From: a virus
DNA length: 20,627 nt
Direction: 5' to 3' (one strand)
Virus record (IMG/VR): IMGVR_UViG_3300030047_000141
Location: 1-20,627 of that record
A program made the position numbers and the translations under genes. Position 1 is the first letter of the stretch. Every line of letters begins with the position of its first letter. Below, piece by piece: positions 13,440-20,627 of the stretch. The notes under the pieces were generated by a model. The model worked only from the letters and a program-made list of their open reading frames with translations, made no database searches and had not been told where the DNA came from.

Positions 13440-14035
13440 TAACACAGCTTGTCGCGGGACTTGTTCTCGCGGCAAGCCTCTTGTTTTTTATAACAGGGGC
13501 TTGCCTTTTCCTAAAATCAAAAAAGAATAAAGTTCAGTCCGGCGTTGATGTCGGTGAGTTTATTTCAGCACAATACATGTACGACGACGTTCCGTTCAGC
13601 GCTGGCATTTCTAAAAAAATGCTCATGAGGCGTCTCGACATGCGCGACCTTGCAAGTCTCGGTGACGTTCCGAATTGGCTCATGATGATGCTGAATGGCG
13701 ACGTGAAAGACATCGAAGAGGCAAAGAAAGCGCTCGAGAAGAAAACGGAAAAAGAGCTTTTCGAGGAAACGAAAAAATACTACGACATGCTGCAAGAGAT
13801 GGCGGAACGTACATTCGTTAGGTGGCCCGAATACGTTTCCGAATGGAAGAAGGTCGATCCCGAGTATACTGGTAAATTCAGGAAAGAAACACTCGATTAC
13901 GTTTTCGCGAAGCAGATGGAGCCTGCAAAAAAAATCATTAAAAAAAAAGTTTGTTATCAAATATTGCAATCATTAGCGAAGGGCGCTGTAAGCCATCAGA
14001 CTACTTCGCAGGCGAGCGAGAAAAAGGATTCCTGA
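13436..14035 (+). CDS. tail assembly chaperone, unshifted product (gpG-like), membrane-anchored
   Basis: Genes between tube and tape measure in long-tailed phages encode the chaperone that coats the tape measure. This 199-residue product has the expected helical, charged body (LMRRLDMRDLASLGDVPNWL, EEAKKALEKKTEKELFEETK) and a frameshift site near its end. Unusually, its first 26 residues form a clear membrane helix (LVAGLVLAASLLFFITGACLFL) followed by KSKKNK, which would hold the chaperone body on the cytoplasmic side. The TGAC before C23 is not a good lipobox. GGAGG (13421-13425) is 10 bases before the ATG, which overlaps the tube stop. A later start would remove the helix, but none has a clear ribosome binding site. 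Confidence 0.65.
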   Translation: MITQLVAGLVLAASLLFFITGACLFLKSKKNKVQSGVDVGEFISAQYMYDDVPFSAGISKKMLMRRLDMRDLASLGDVPNWLMMMLNGDVKDIEEAKKALEKKTEKELFEETKKYYDMLQEMAERTFVRWPEYVSEWKKVDPEYTGKFRKETLDYVFAKQMEPAKKIIKKKVCYQILQSLAKGAVSHQTTSQASEKKDS

Positions 14036-14190
14036 GTCCTGTTGACTGTTTTTTCATAGACCAGTATTGTGCTATTGAGTTATCGAACATGAAACAAAAG
14101 CAGATCGATGACGCAAAAAGCGGGAAGTCAACCGGCGGAGAAACTGAAAAACCAAAGGAATTTAAAACCCGCAAAGCGACGGTAAGTTAA
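13436..14190 (+). CDS. tail assembly chaperone, -1 frameshift product (gpGT-like)
   Basis: A second frame is open from 13942 to TAA at 14188-14190 and has no credible start of its own: the TTG at 13951 has no ribosome binding site. A -1 slip at A-AAA-AAA (13942-13948) joins codons 13436-13948 (171 residues) to the -1 frame, giving about 251 residues that end in a region with SPVDCFFIDQYCAIELSNMK and a basic, soluble tail. This is the standard gpG/gpGT arrangement: the extension binds the tube protein while the common part binds the tape measure. The shifted frame ends one base before the tape measure ATG. Confidence 0.75.
13942..13948 (+). other. -1 ribosomal frameshift slippery site
   Basis: In the zero frame the heptamer reads A AAA AAA followed by GTT. 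It lies in a run of nine A (13940-13948). Slippage by one base back gives AGT and enters the downstream frame. An earlier A run (13927-13934) also has a slippery heptamer, but a slip there meets TAA at 13939-13941, so only this site is productive. A possible stimulatory stem GCGAAG (13976-13981)/CTTCGC (14004-14009) with an inner GGC/GCC lies 27 bases downstream, farther than usual. Confidence 0.75.
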
Positions 14191-14191
14191 T

Positions 14192-17100
14192 ATGGGTCTT
14201 CTTGGTGATTGGATAGCGCAGATACTTGTTGATACATCGAAAATCGGACCGTCTCTTTCTTCAGCGAAGAGCGAATGGTCTGATTATTATTCATACATTC
14301 AAAAGCGCGACGAAGAAACAACAAAATATGTAAAAAAATCTCTCGTTGATATCGGAAAAGCCGATACGACCTCCAGACAAGAAGCGCTGGATTCCTATAA
14401 AAATCTCACGACTGAAGAAAAGAAACTCGTCGATACGCGGGTAAAATCATATAACACAGCATCGATAGCAATCGACCAAAACAAACGAAAGCTCGAAGAT
14501 CTCAGACTGCAGGTACTGAAATACGCATCAATCGCAATATCGGTGCCGATAACATTCCTGTTCGACAAAGGACTGAAAGAATACCTCGAATTCACACAGC
14601 AGATGCAAAACATAAAAGCAGTCGTTGGCGCAACGAGCGTTGAATTACAAATGCTTGCAAATACCGCGGTTTCAATGTCTGAAAAGTTTTCTTCTTCTCC
14701 GATCGGCATTGCGAAAGCCATGTTCGATCTCGGACAGGCTGGACTCGACGCAAACGAAATATATAAACAGATCGGGCCGGTAATGACGCTCGCCGCAGCG
14801 GGAATGAAGGATGTTTCATTTACGGCAGAAATGGTTGTTACGACGTTGAAATCATTTCAACTCTCAAGCGAGTCGGCGTCAACGGTTGCGGACATATTCG
14901 CTTCGTCAAACGCCAAGTCTGTTTCGTCACTCGATAAGTTGTCCGCGTCTTTGAAATATACCGCAGGGCTTTGGTCATCGATGGGATGGAGTCTTGAAGA
15001 ATTGGTTGGTACGCTCGATACGCTCTATGATACCGGTGTTCGTGGCGAGAAAGCAGGACGATTGCTTGCTTCTGCAATAAACGGACTTCAGCGTCCGTCG
15101 AGAAGCGCGTCAACCGCGATTGAAAATCTTCTCGGATACACGTCGGCTCTCGATCCGGCATTCAATAACATTGGGCAGATAATCGGGAAGCTTGCGGCGG
15201 CGCACGCAACCACGCAGGATGTCGTCAAGATATTTGGAAAAGAGTCTGCTGAAGTGATTAATAGGCTTGTTCAAAACTATGGTGTGCTCGACGACAACGT
15301 GAAAGAGGTTACTGGAAACATGGGAGAATCTGCACGTCAGGCAGCAATCCAGATGGATAACCTGAACGGAAAGATGAATATAATGAAGAACACCTTCTCG
15401 AACGTAACAAAGTCGTTCGCGTCGACCCTTGACCCCGCGCTCAAAGGTGTAGTCGTTTCAATAACTTCTGTTATGCAGGTTTTTGAAAAAGCACCAACGC
15501 CAATCAAGGCCTTGCTCGTATCGCTTCTCGGTGTTGCTGCGGTAATGCTGCCTCTTTCTGCTGGGATACTTTCGGTTAAATCATCACTCATTGCATTGTC
15601 AGCACAGCTAGCCGTCGCCGGAACAACTATTGCAGCCACACTCGCTCCGGTTCTTGTTGTAGCCGCTGCTGTTTCCGGATTGTCGGCAATATACATAATG
15701 GTAAAAAAGAACCAGCAGGACTGGATTGATACCGTCGACTCCGGAGTTGCGTCGTTGTCAAAGCAAGGAAAGTCAATCGACGCAATGGTTGATGACCTTG
15801 GAAGGCTTGGCGACTCGATAGAAGACCAAAAAAAATCAAAAGCAATTCTTGAAGAACTCGCCGCAGTATTCCCGAGATTGAGAGAACAGTTAAATAAAAA
15901 CGCAGGTGATACCGCGTCAGCCATGAGAATTCTTAGACAGGAATATGCAAATCTTAAACAAATAGAAGCAGATAGGGATAAATCAACACTTGGGTCCGGA
16001 ACGTCATACCTTGAAAGACAACTCGCAGAACAGAAGCTTTCTGTAGATCAGTTGAGTTCAAAATATGCAGATCTTACGTCGCAAGTTTCTATGTTTAAGA
16101 TGGTCCAGGGTAGCATAAAAGGCACTGAATTCTCTGGCCTAAAATCAATGCAGCAGTTTTCTGATTATGTTTCTGATTCGCAAGGAAATTTAGGAAAAAT
16201 AATGGCTCTTCTTCCCGAGGGAGATCCTATACTTCGCGATTGGGTTATGCAACTCGCATATACGAACGGACAATTAAACTCTGCGAAACTTTCTCTAAAA
16301 GGAATGCAGAATTTTGCAAAAAGCCTCGGATCTGATTCTGCAAATGCAAAACTCAAGATTTCGACTAAGCTCGTCGAACAAATTGCATCTCTCACCGAAG
16401 ACATGACGAATAAGGTGTGGTCGCTTAAATATGACCTGCAACTTGCAAACAAGCAAGCAACTGCAACTGATGTTGCGAATGCTATCGGAGAAGTTTTCGA
16501 TGGAGCGATAAGAAACCTTACGCTCGACAACAAAATAGACATGAAGTCGCTCGGACTTATGAGCGACGACGGATCGTTTACTCAATACTATAAAGACCTT
16601 ATCGCGCAGATGGGAAAAGACACGACCGAAGGAATGGCAAAAAACGGCGCAAACTGGGCCACCGTTATGATGAACACCTTCGACGCAAACGTAAAGGACA
16701 ACACGTCATTCGACACGTTAAAGGAAATGCTCGACGGGTTGTCGAAATATCAGGCGATGAAGATTGACATCGGAATAGAGACCGATCCGAATAAAATATC
16801 AGACCTCAATAAAAATCTCGCAGAAATGGATAAAACATTCGGTGGCGTTGCTGCAACGTCAGAAAAAGGACTTACCGCAAACCAGATTGCCATCAGAAAA
16901 ATAGTACAAGCATACCTCGCATGGGGCGTCTCTATGTCTGATAACTTCGGGAAGCAAACGAAAGGCGCAAAAGAAACGCTCGATTGGTGGGAACAGATTA
17001 TCCAGAAAACCGTCGACGCCGAGAGACAGTTAAAGGGATACACCGACGCATCTGATTCATCGAAAAACATAACATCTCTCAATGAAAAAGTAAGAACCCT

Positions 17101-19513
17101 CGCAACGTTATCCGGTACCGCAAGGACTGAAGTACAGGCTATGGCCGATAGACTAAAGTCTGCGTTTGAACAGAACCCCGAGTTGAAATCGATTTCCGAT
17201 ATTGTAACGATGGGCAACGTCGCAGAGCTTACGAAAAACCAACTCGACGGCATCGCTATCGCTCTTGCAAAGGCGTTCGGGTTTCCGGTTAATGTTCAAG
17301 AATATAAAAATCAGCTTGCTGTTTTTACTTCGACAAGAAAAACGACCGTGTCACTACAATCTGCTACTGAAAATGGGTCTGTCGCGTGGATGATTTATCA
17401 GAAGCAGATCGAGTCTGTTGACAAAGCAATGCTTGAACTCGCCGGAAACGCAGGAGCAATATCTGACTTCTCGTTCAAGGCCGGACAATTCACACAGAGC
17501 GCCAATGAAAGAATAAAAGGCCTTAACGAAGTATCCGATGCTTATAAAAACCTTTCCACAGGTACCGTTGAGTCAATTAGATACATTGTCGATAACATAG
17601 ACCCAGAGTCGGGTCTTGCAGAATTTGATAGCGCAATAAAACCTAAAAATATACTATCCGCAATAAAAGCGGCAGACGAACTCGCCGCATCAGAGGAAGC
17701 ATTAAAACAAAAGACAAAAGAAAACACAAAAGCCCGAAATGATGGAACTATGTCGGAAGAGGAGTACGCTAAGGCGGCTGCCGAAGTAGACAAAACAACA
17801 GACGAACTGAATATAAAGAAAACACTAAACATGCAATTCACTGTTTCGTCAATTCAGGTATTTCTTTCAGATATTAATTCTGTAATCGATTCGGTCGGTA
17901 ACCTGGTAGACGTACTCAAGGATGCCGATTCTACTACCGGAGATAAGCTATCCGCCATCGGAGATTCTATTATGTCTCTTGGTTCGGTGATAGCAATATT
18001 CAACGTATCGGCAGGGGGGATAGTCGCAATTATAGGATTGATCGCCAAGGGCCTTGCCGGACTCTCTGATATAATAAACTCTTCGACGGATGCCGTCACA
18101 GAAGAGACGAGTCAGTTCGCAAATGCCATTGCGGACGCAAAGAGATCCGCAGAAGAGTCGATGCAAGACTCTCTTACTAATGTCGGACAATCGCTTGGTC
18201 AATATATCGCAGACGGATTTTCCGAAGGGCTATCTCTGTCACAAGATGATATGGCTGAAAAGTTTGCAGAATATATGTACAATATGATTTCAACTGCTCT
18301 TATAACCGCATCTGGATTTGAAGATAAAGTTGCTTCCATCGCTGAAAAACTTTGGGCTGCATTATCTCCGGGATCTGCCGAGGCAGCAACGCTGCAAAAA
18401 CAGATAGAAACGTTATTTGATACAATGGGAACATCGGATACGGCTGGATTGCAGACATTGGTTACTGCTGCAGACCAGGCAGAGAAAAACATGGTTGCTG
18501 CATTGAAGAAAATGCAGGAAACGCAACCTAATATGGGGTTATTTGGAATAACAAATGCTTCAGAAGTAAACTCCGCAGTTGACGCTTATACCAAAGCGAT
18601 TGAAGCTTTTGAAGAAGCAAAAAAGGCCTTAAGCCTAAAAACCGGAAAGACCATAAACGACGAAGATATAGCATCTATTCAATCCATGATCGATCAGGTT
18701 AATACACTGCAAGCAAAAATTGCAACACTGAACACCGGGATAACAAACGAGAACGGTCTTACCGATTCTGGAGCATTAGACGAACTTAATACGGCGACTG
18801 CAGAATATTCAGCCCTACTCGCGCAGCTTTCGAAAGCATTAGGAATAACAACAACCGCTGAGGAAGCAACAAAAACCGCATTCTCCAGTATGAGTGATAC
18901 TATTACATCTGCGCTCGCGGACGCCGCTCTAACTGGATCTTATTCTGACTTCAAGCAGGCTGTATATAAAGCGATCGTATCAAATATAACGAGTGCCGTA
19001 ATTTCTGCAGGCGGAATAACCAGTAAGATACAATCGCTTGTCTCTGGAATAATAAATGCCGGAACCGGATTTTCATCAGCCGATGCCCAGTCGTTATTGG
19101 CTGAAATTCGATCCGTCTGGACCGATGTAACCGACGAAAACACACCGCTCGGATCTGTTATGATGTCTCTCCGGGATGCCCTGTCTCAGTTCGGCCTTCT
19201 TGATGTAAGCGTTAATCCCGGAACGGTTGTTTCAGCGATACCATCTGATGTTCGCGACGATCTTATTACGGCGATAAAAGGAACGATGGATACTCTTTCA
19301 CAGGCAATAGCCGAAGCAGGATTGAATAGTACAATAAATACCGTTAATATAACCACGGCATATATTACTGCAATGTCGGCAACGGAAATTACGATAGCGC
19401 AGGCGAATATGTCGGTTTCCGGTGGTCTTGTTATGCAGGTGCAGACTGGATCAACTCTCGAATCATGGCTTGAGTCATGGATGGACGCTTACATAAAAAA
19501 GAGTGGTATCTAA
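14192..19513 (+). CDS. tail tape measure protein (TP901 family)
   Basis: The 1773-residue protein sets tail length. At roughly 0.15 nm per residue it predicts a tail near 265 nm. The N-terminal 125 residues are charged helices. Residues about 130-320 match the TP901-type domain: FTQQMQNIKAVVGATSVELQ, then FDLGQAGLDANEIYKQIGPV, LWSSMGWSLEELVGTLDTLY and VRGEKAGRLLASAINGLQ. Hydrophobic stretches follow at about 435-505 (ALLVSLLGVAAVMLPLSAGI and ATLAPVLVVAAAVSGLSAIY) and about 1252-1294 (SLGSVIAIFNVSAGGIVAII). These are usual in tape measures and may insert into the host membrane at infection. The remainder is long helix/coiled coil. No peptidase or lysozyme domain is recognised. Upstream sequence has no good ribosome binding site, so start is probably coupled to the frameshift reading frame ending at 14190. 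Confidence 0.93.
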   Translation: MGLLGDWIAQILVDTSKIGPSLSSAKSEWSDYYSYIQKRDEETTKYVKKSLVDIGKADTTSRQEALDSYKNLTTEEKKLVDTRVKSYNTASIAIDQNKRKLEDLRLQVLKYASIAISVPITFLFDKGLKEYLEFTQQMQNIKAVVGATSVELQMLANTAVSMSEKFSSSPIGIAKAMFDLGQAGLDANEIYKQIGPVMTLAAAGMKDVSFTAEMVVTTLKSFQLSSESASTVADIFASSNAKSVSSLDKLSASLKYTAGLWSSMGWSLEELVGTLDTLYDTGVRGEKAGRLLASAINGLQRPSRSASTAIENLLGYTSALDPAFNNIGQIIGKLAAAHATTQDVVKIFGKESAEVINRLVQNYGVLDDNVKEVTGNMGESARQAAIQMDNLNGKMNIMKNTFSNVTKSFASTLDPALKGVVVSITSVMQVFEKAPTPIKALLVSLLGVAAVMLPLSAGILSVKSSLIALSAQLAVAGTTIAATLAPVLVVAAAVSGLSAIYIMVKKNQQDWIDTVDSGVASLSKQGKSIDAMVDDLGRLGDSIEDQKKSKAILEELAAVFPRLREQLNKNAGDTASAMRILRQEYANLKQIEADRDKSTLGSGTSYLERQLAEQKLSVDQLSSKYADLTSQVSMFKMVQGSIKGTEFSGLKSMQQFSDYVSDSQGNLGKIMALLPEGDPILRDWVMQLAYTNGQLNSAKLSLKGMQNFAKSLGSDSANAKLKISTKLVEQIASLTEDMTNKVWSLKYDLQLANKQATATDVANAIGEVFDGAIRNLTLDNKIDMKSLGLMSDDGSFTQYYKDLIAQMGKDTTEGMAKNGANWATVMMNTFDANVKDNTSFDTLKEMLDGLSKYQAMKIDIGIETDPNKISDLNKNLAEMDKTFGGVAATSEKGLTANQIAIRKIVQAYLAWGVSMSDNFGKQTKGAKETLDWWEQIIQKTVDAERQLKGYTDASDSSKNITSLNEKVRTLATLSGTARTEVQAMADRLKSAFEQNPELKSISDIVTMGNVAELTKNQLDGIAIALAKAFGFPVNVQEYKNQLAVFTSTRKTTVSLQSATENGSVAWMIYQKQIESVDKAMLELAGNAGAISDFSFKAGQFTQSANERIKGLNEVSDAYKNLSTGTVESIRYIVDNIDPESGLAEFDSAIKPKNILSAIKAADELAASEEALKQKTKENTKARNDGTMSEEEYAKAAAEVDKTTDELNIKKTLNMQFTVSSIQVFLSDINSVIDSVGNLVDVLKDADSTTGDKLSAIGDSIMSLGSVIAIFNVSAGGIVAIIGLIAKGLAGLSDIINSSTDAVTEETSQFANAIADAKRSAEESMQDSLTNVGQSLGQYIADGFSEGLSLSQDDMAEKFAEYMYNMISTALITASGFEDKVASIAEKLWAALSPGSAEAATLQKQIETLFDTMGTSDTAGLQTLVTAADQAEKNMVAALKKMQETQPNMGLFGITNASEVNSAVDAYTKAIEAFEEAKKALSLKTGKTINDEDIASIQSMIDQVNTLQAKIATLNTGITNENGLTDSGALDELNTATAEYSALLAQLSKALGITTTAEEATKTAFSSMSDTITSALADAALTGSYSDFKQAVYKAIVSNITSAVISAGGITSKIQSLVSGIINAGTGFSSADAQSLLAEIRSVWTDVTDENTPLGSVMMSLRDALSQFGLLDVSVNPGTVVSAIPSDVRDDLITAIKGTMDTLSQAIAEAGLNSTINTVNITTAYITAMSATEITIAQANMSVSGGLVMQVQTGSTLESWLESWMDAYIKKSGI

Positions 19514-20308
19514 ATGAAGGTTTCAAAAGATCGCTCGACATGGATTACGCTCGGAGACTGGTACGATGCTAGTCGTTCTATATTCGCAATGAATTCTGAC
19601 GTATTCAAATTTAACGATACGTATAAAACAATAAGCGGGTCTGGCTACAGAAAGAAAAGCAACGACCAGCTTCCGGAGTCTCGGGTCGTAAACGTTTCCG
19701 GGCTAATACTTGCCGACAACATCGAAACAGTCCGGTTGCGCGAAAGGGAAATACGATCAAAACTTGTCGGTGCAGAGCTGTATTTCTTAGACGAATTTTA
19801 CAATATGGTTGTATTCGGGTCGGTACCAAATATAAACACAACTCCCGATCGCGGAGAGGTAAATGGAAGATCGTCTTTGGTTAACTTCAACATAAACGCA
19901 CTCGACCCGTATTGGGAAACACTCGAAAGGATAGTACATTCGTTTTCATCAGATGCGTATCTTGAAATTGATTACGATACCGAATACGCAGTAGAAACAA
20001 ACTACACAATAAAATTCACCTGCAAGTCTGCAAACACTCACGCAACTGAACTTGTTCCCGGTCTGATAAAGTTCGTATCTTCAAAAACAATAGGTTATGG
20101 TGATGTTCTTTCGTTTTCTACCGAGAACACCGGATACCTTGCAACCTGGAAAGTTGGCGGATCAACAACAAGCATCCTTTCGAGTATGACCGATGATTTT
20201 TTCAAGAAGCAACTCGTCTTGACACCGGGAATAAATGGAATTACTATCAACTCGTCGATTGAGGATTATTTCGACGTTGAAGTTTCTTTTTACGGGAGAT
20301 CAATATAA
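19514..20308 (+). CDS. distal tail protein (Dit-like)
   Basis: The ATG follows the tape measure stop with no gap. The 264-residue, beta-rich product is the right size and place for the distal tail hub (SPP1 gp19.1/Dit-like), a ring that ends the tube and carries the tip. Sequence points: TWITLGDWYDASRSIFAMNS near the start, PESRVVNVSGLILADNIETV (54-73), then LREREIRSKLVGAELYF (74-90), which resembles the 'l...l...L.....L.f.d' helix-strand of Dit N-terminal domains, and NINALDPYWET (126-136), like the 'DPyw' end of that domain. A second beta domain follows and includes TGYLATWKVGGS (206-217). Codon use is ATA-rich (12 of 19 isoleucines), unlike the capsid. Confidence 0.7.
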   Translation: MKVSKDRSTWITLGDWYDASRSIFAMNSDVFKFNDTYKTISGSGYRKKSNDQLPESRVVNVSGLILADNIETVRLREREIRSKLVGAELYFLDEFYNMVVFGSVPNINTTPDRGEVNGRSSLVNFNINALDPYWETLERIVHSFSSDAYLEIDYDTEYAVETNYTIKFTCKSANTHATELVPGLIKFVSSKTIGYGDVLSFSTENTGYLATWKVGGSTTSILSSMTDDFFKKQLVLTPGINGITINSSIEDYFDVEVSFYGRSI

Positions 20309-20627
20309 TGAATGAAATGAAGCCGCTTTTGTATGCCATAGACTCCTTCGTTCCACAGGTCGCCCCGGTAATGTCAATATCGGCGGCTGATGGTTTATAT
20401 GATAAGTTTTATTCTCCGATCGAAGAATATGACCCGCTCTCTGAAACCGAAGTAGAAGAGCCAATGCTCACCGAAATGAACGACGCTTGCTCTTATATGG
20501 TCGAGTGTTTTTCATTCGGACAGAAATGCCTTGTTGGCGACTACCTGAAGGATCTTTTCATGTACCGACTTTTGTGTGTATGCGGAAAGCAACTCGCAAC
20601 GGGGTCGACCGGTAACGTAACCACAAA
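20308..20627 (+). CDS. tail-tip region protein, N-terminal part (cut by window end)
   Basis: The frame is open from ATG at 20308 (overlapping the preceding TAA as TAATG) to the window edge, at least 106 codons. GGGAG (20294-20298) is 9 bases upstream. The visible part begins MNEMKPLLYAIDSFVPQVAP and includes an acidic segment (EEYDPLSETEVEEPMLTEMN) and several cysteines (DACSYMVECFSF, KCLVGDY, LLCVCGKQ). No membrane helix is visible. Its place after the distal tail gene suggests a baseplate or tail-tip component. I do not recognise the family. Confidence 0.6.
   Translation, partial: MNEMKPLLYAIDSFVPQVAPVMSISAADGLYDKFYSPIEEYDPLSETEVEEPMLTEMNDACSYMVECFSFGQKCLVGDYLKDLFMYRLLCVCGKQLATGSTGNVTT

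Noticed and set aside
13453-13504. Lipoprotein signal on the tail chaperone
   Set aside because: The TGAC around C23 lacks the aliphatic -3 residue and there is no positively charged n-region, so a plain membrane anchor fits better.
13951-14190. Separate gene starting at TTG 13951
   Set aside because: No ribosome binding site, and the frame is entered from a slippery site in the standard chaperone position; treated as a frameshift extension.
15337-15924. Long reverse-strand open frame opposite the tape measure gene
   Set aside because: Composition mirrors the antisense of the tape measure; no ribosome binding site, promoter or recognisable domain.

Overview
The window is the late (packaging and virion-building) part of a tailed-phage or prophage genome with a long flexible tail (siphovirus type). 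All supported genes are on the + strand, tightly packed, and mostly joined by ATGA overlaps or gaps of a few bases. No stretch of 300 bases lacks a gene. Strong AAGGAG-type ribosome binding sites and sigma70-type promoters point to a bacterial host. I cannot name the host from sequence alone. I see no integrase, tRNA, rRNA, CRISPR array or insertion sequence.

Layout. (1) 1-4137 is an accessory block upstream of the terminase: the possible end of an upstream gene, a SLOG/DUF2493 protein, a membrane-anchored lysozyme/transglycosylase-like protein, a DNA-methyltransferase-like protein with an altered catalytic motif, a 42-residue membrane peptide, a winged-helix protein, a PD-(D/E)XK nuclease-like protein, two small unknown proteins and a large membrane/coiled-coil protein. 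(2) 4168-7489 is DNA packaging: putative small terminase, large terminase and portal. (3) 7458-10646 is the head: a two-helix membrane protein, a protease-scaffold polyprotein with an internal in-frame start that should yield free scaffold, a decoration-like protein and the major capsid protein. The C/Nu3 - D - E gene order matches phage lambda. A strong intrinsic terminator follows the capsid gene. (4) 10704-12376 holds four small connector/neck/tail-completion candidates. (5) 12387-20627 is the tail: tube protein, tail assembly chaperone with a -1 frameshift extension, a 1773-residue tape measure, a distal-tail-like protein and the start of one more gene cut by the window end.

How it works together: the terminase pumps DNA through the portal into a shell made of capsid and decoration proteins around the scaffold. 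The connectors close the head. The tube assembles on the tape measure with help from the chaperone pair.

Regulation stands out. The promoters at 1723 and 4134 share one layout: the -35 TTGACA contains the stop codon of the preceding gene, and the predicted transcription start is the A of the next ATG. This predicts leaderless mRNAs for the winged-helix gene and for the terminase operon. The second promoter also carries a perfect 13-bp palindrome over its -35. Other unusual points are the transmembrane helix on the tail chaperone, five membrane proteins within or next to the morphogenesis cluster, and a codon bias that marks the most abundant virion proteins.
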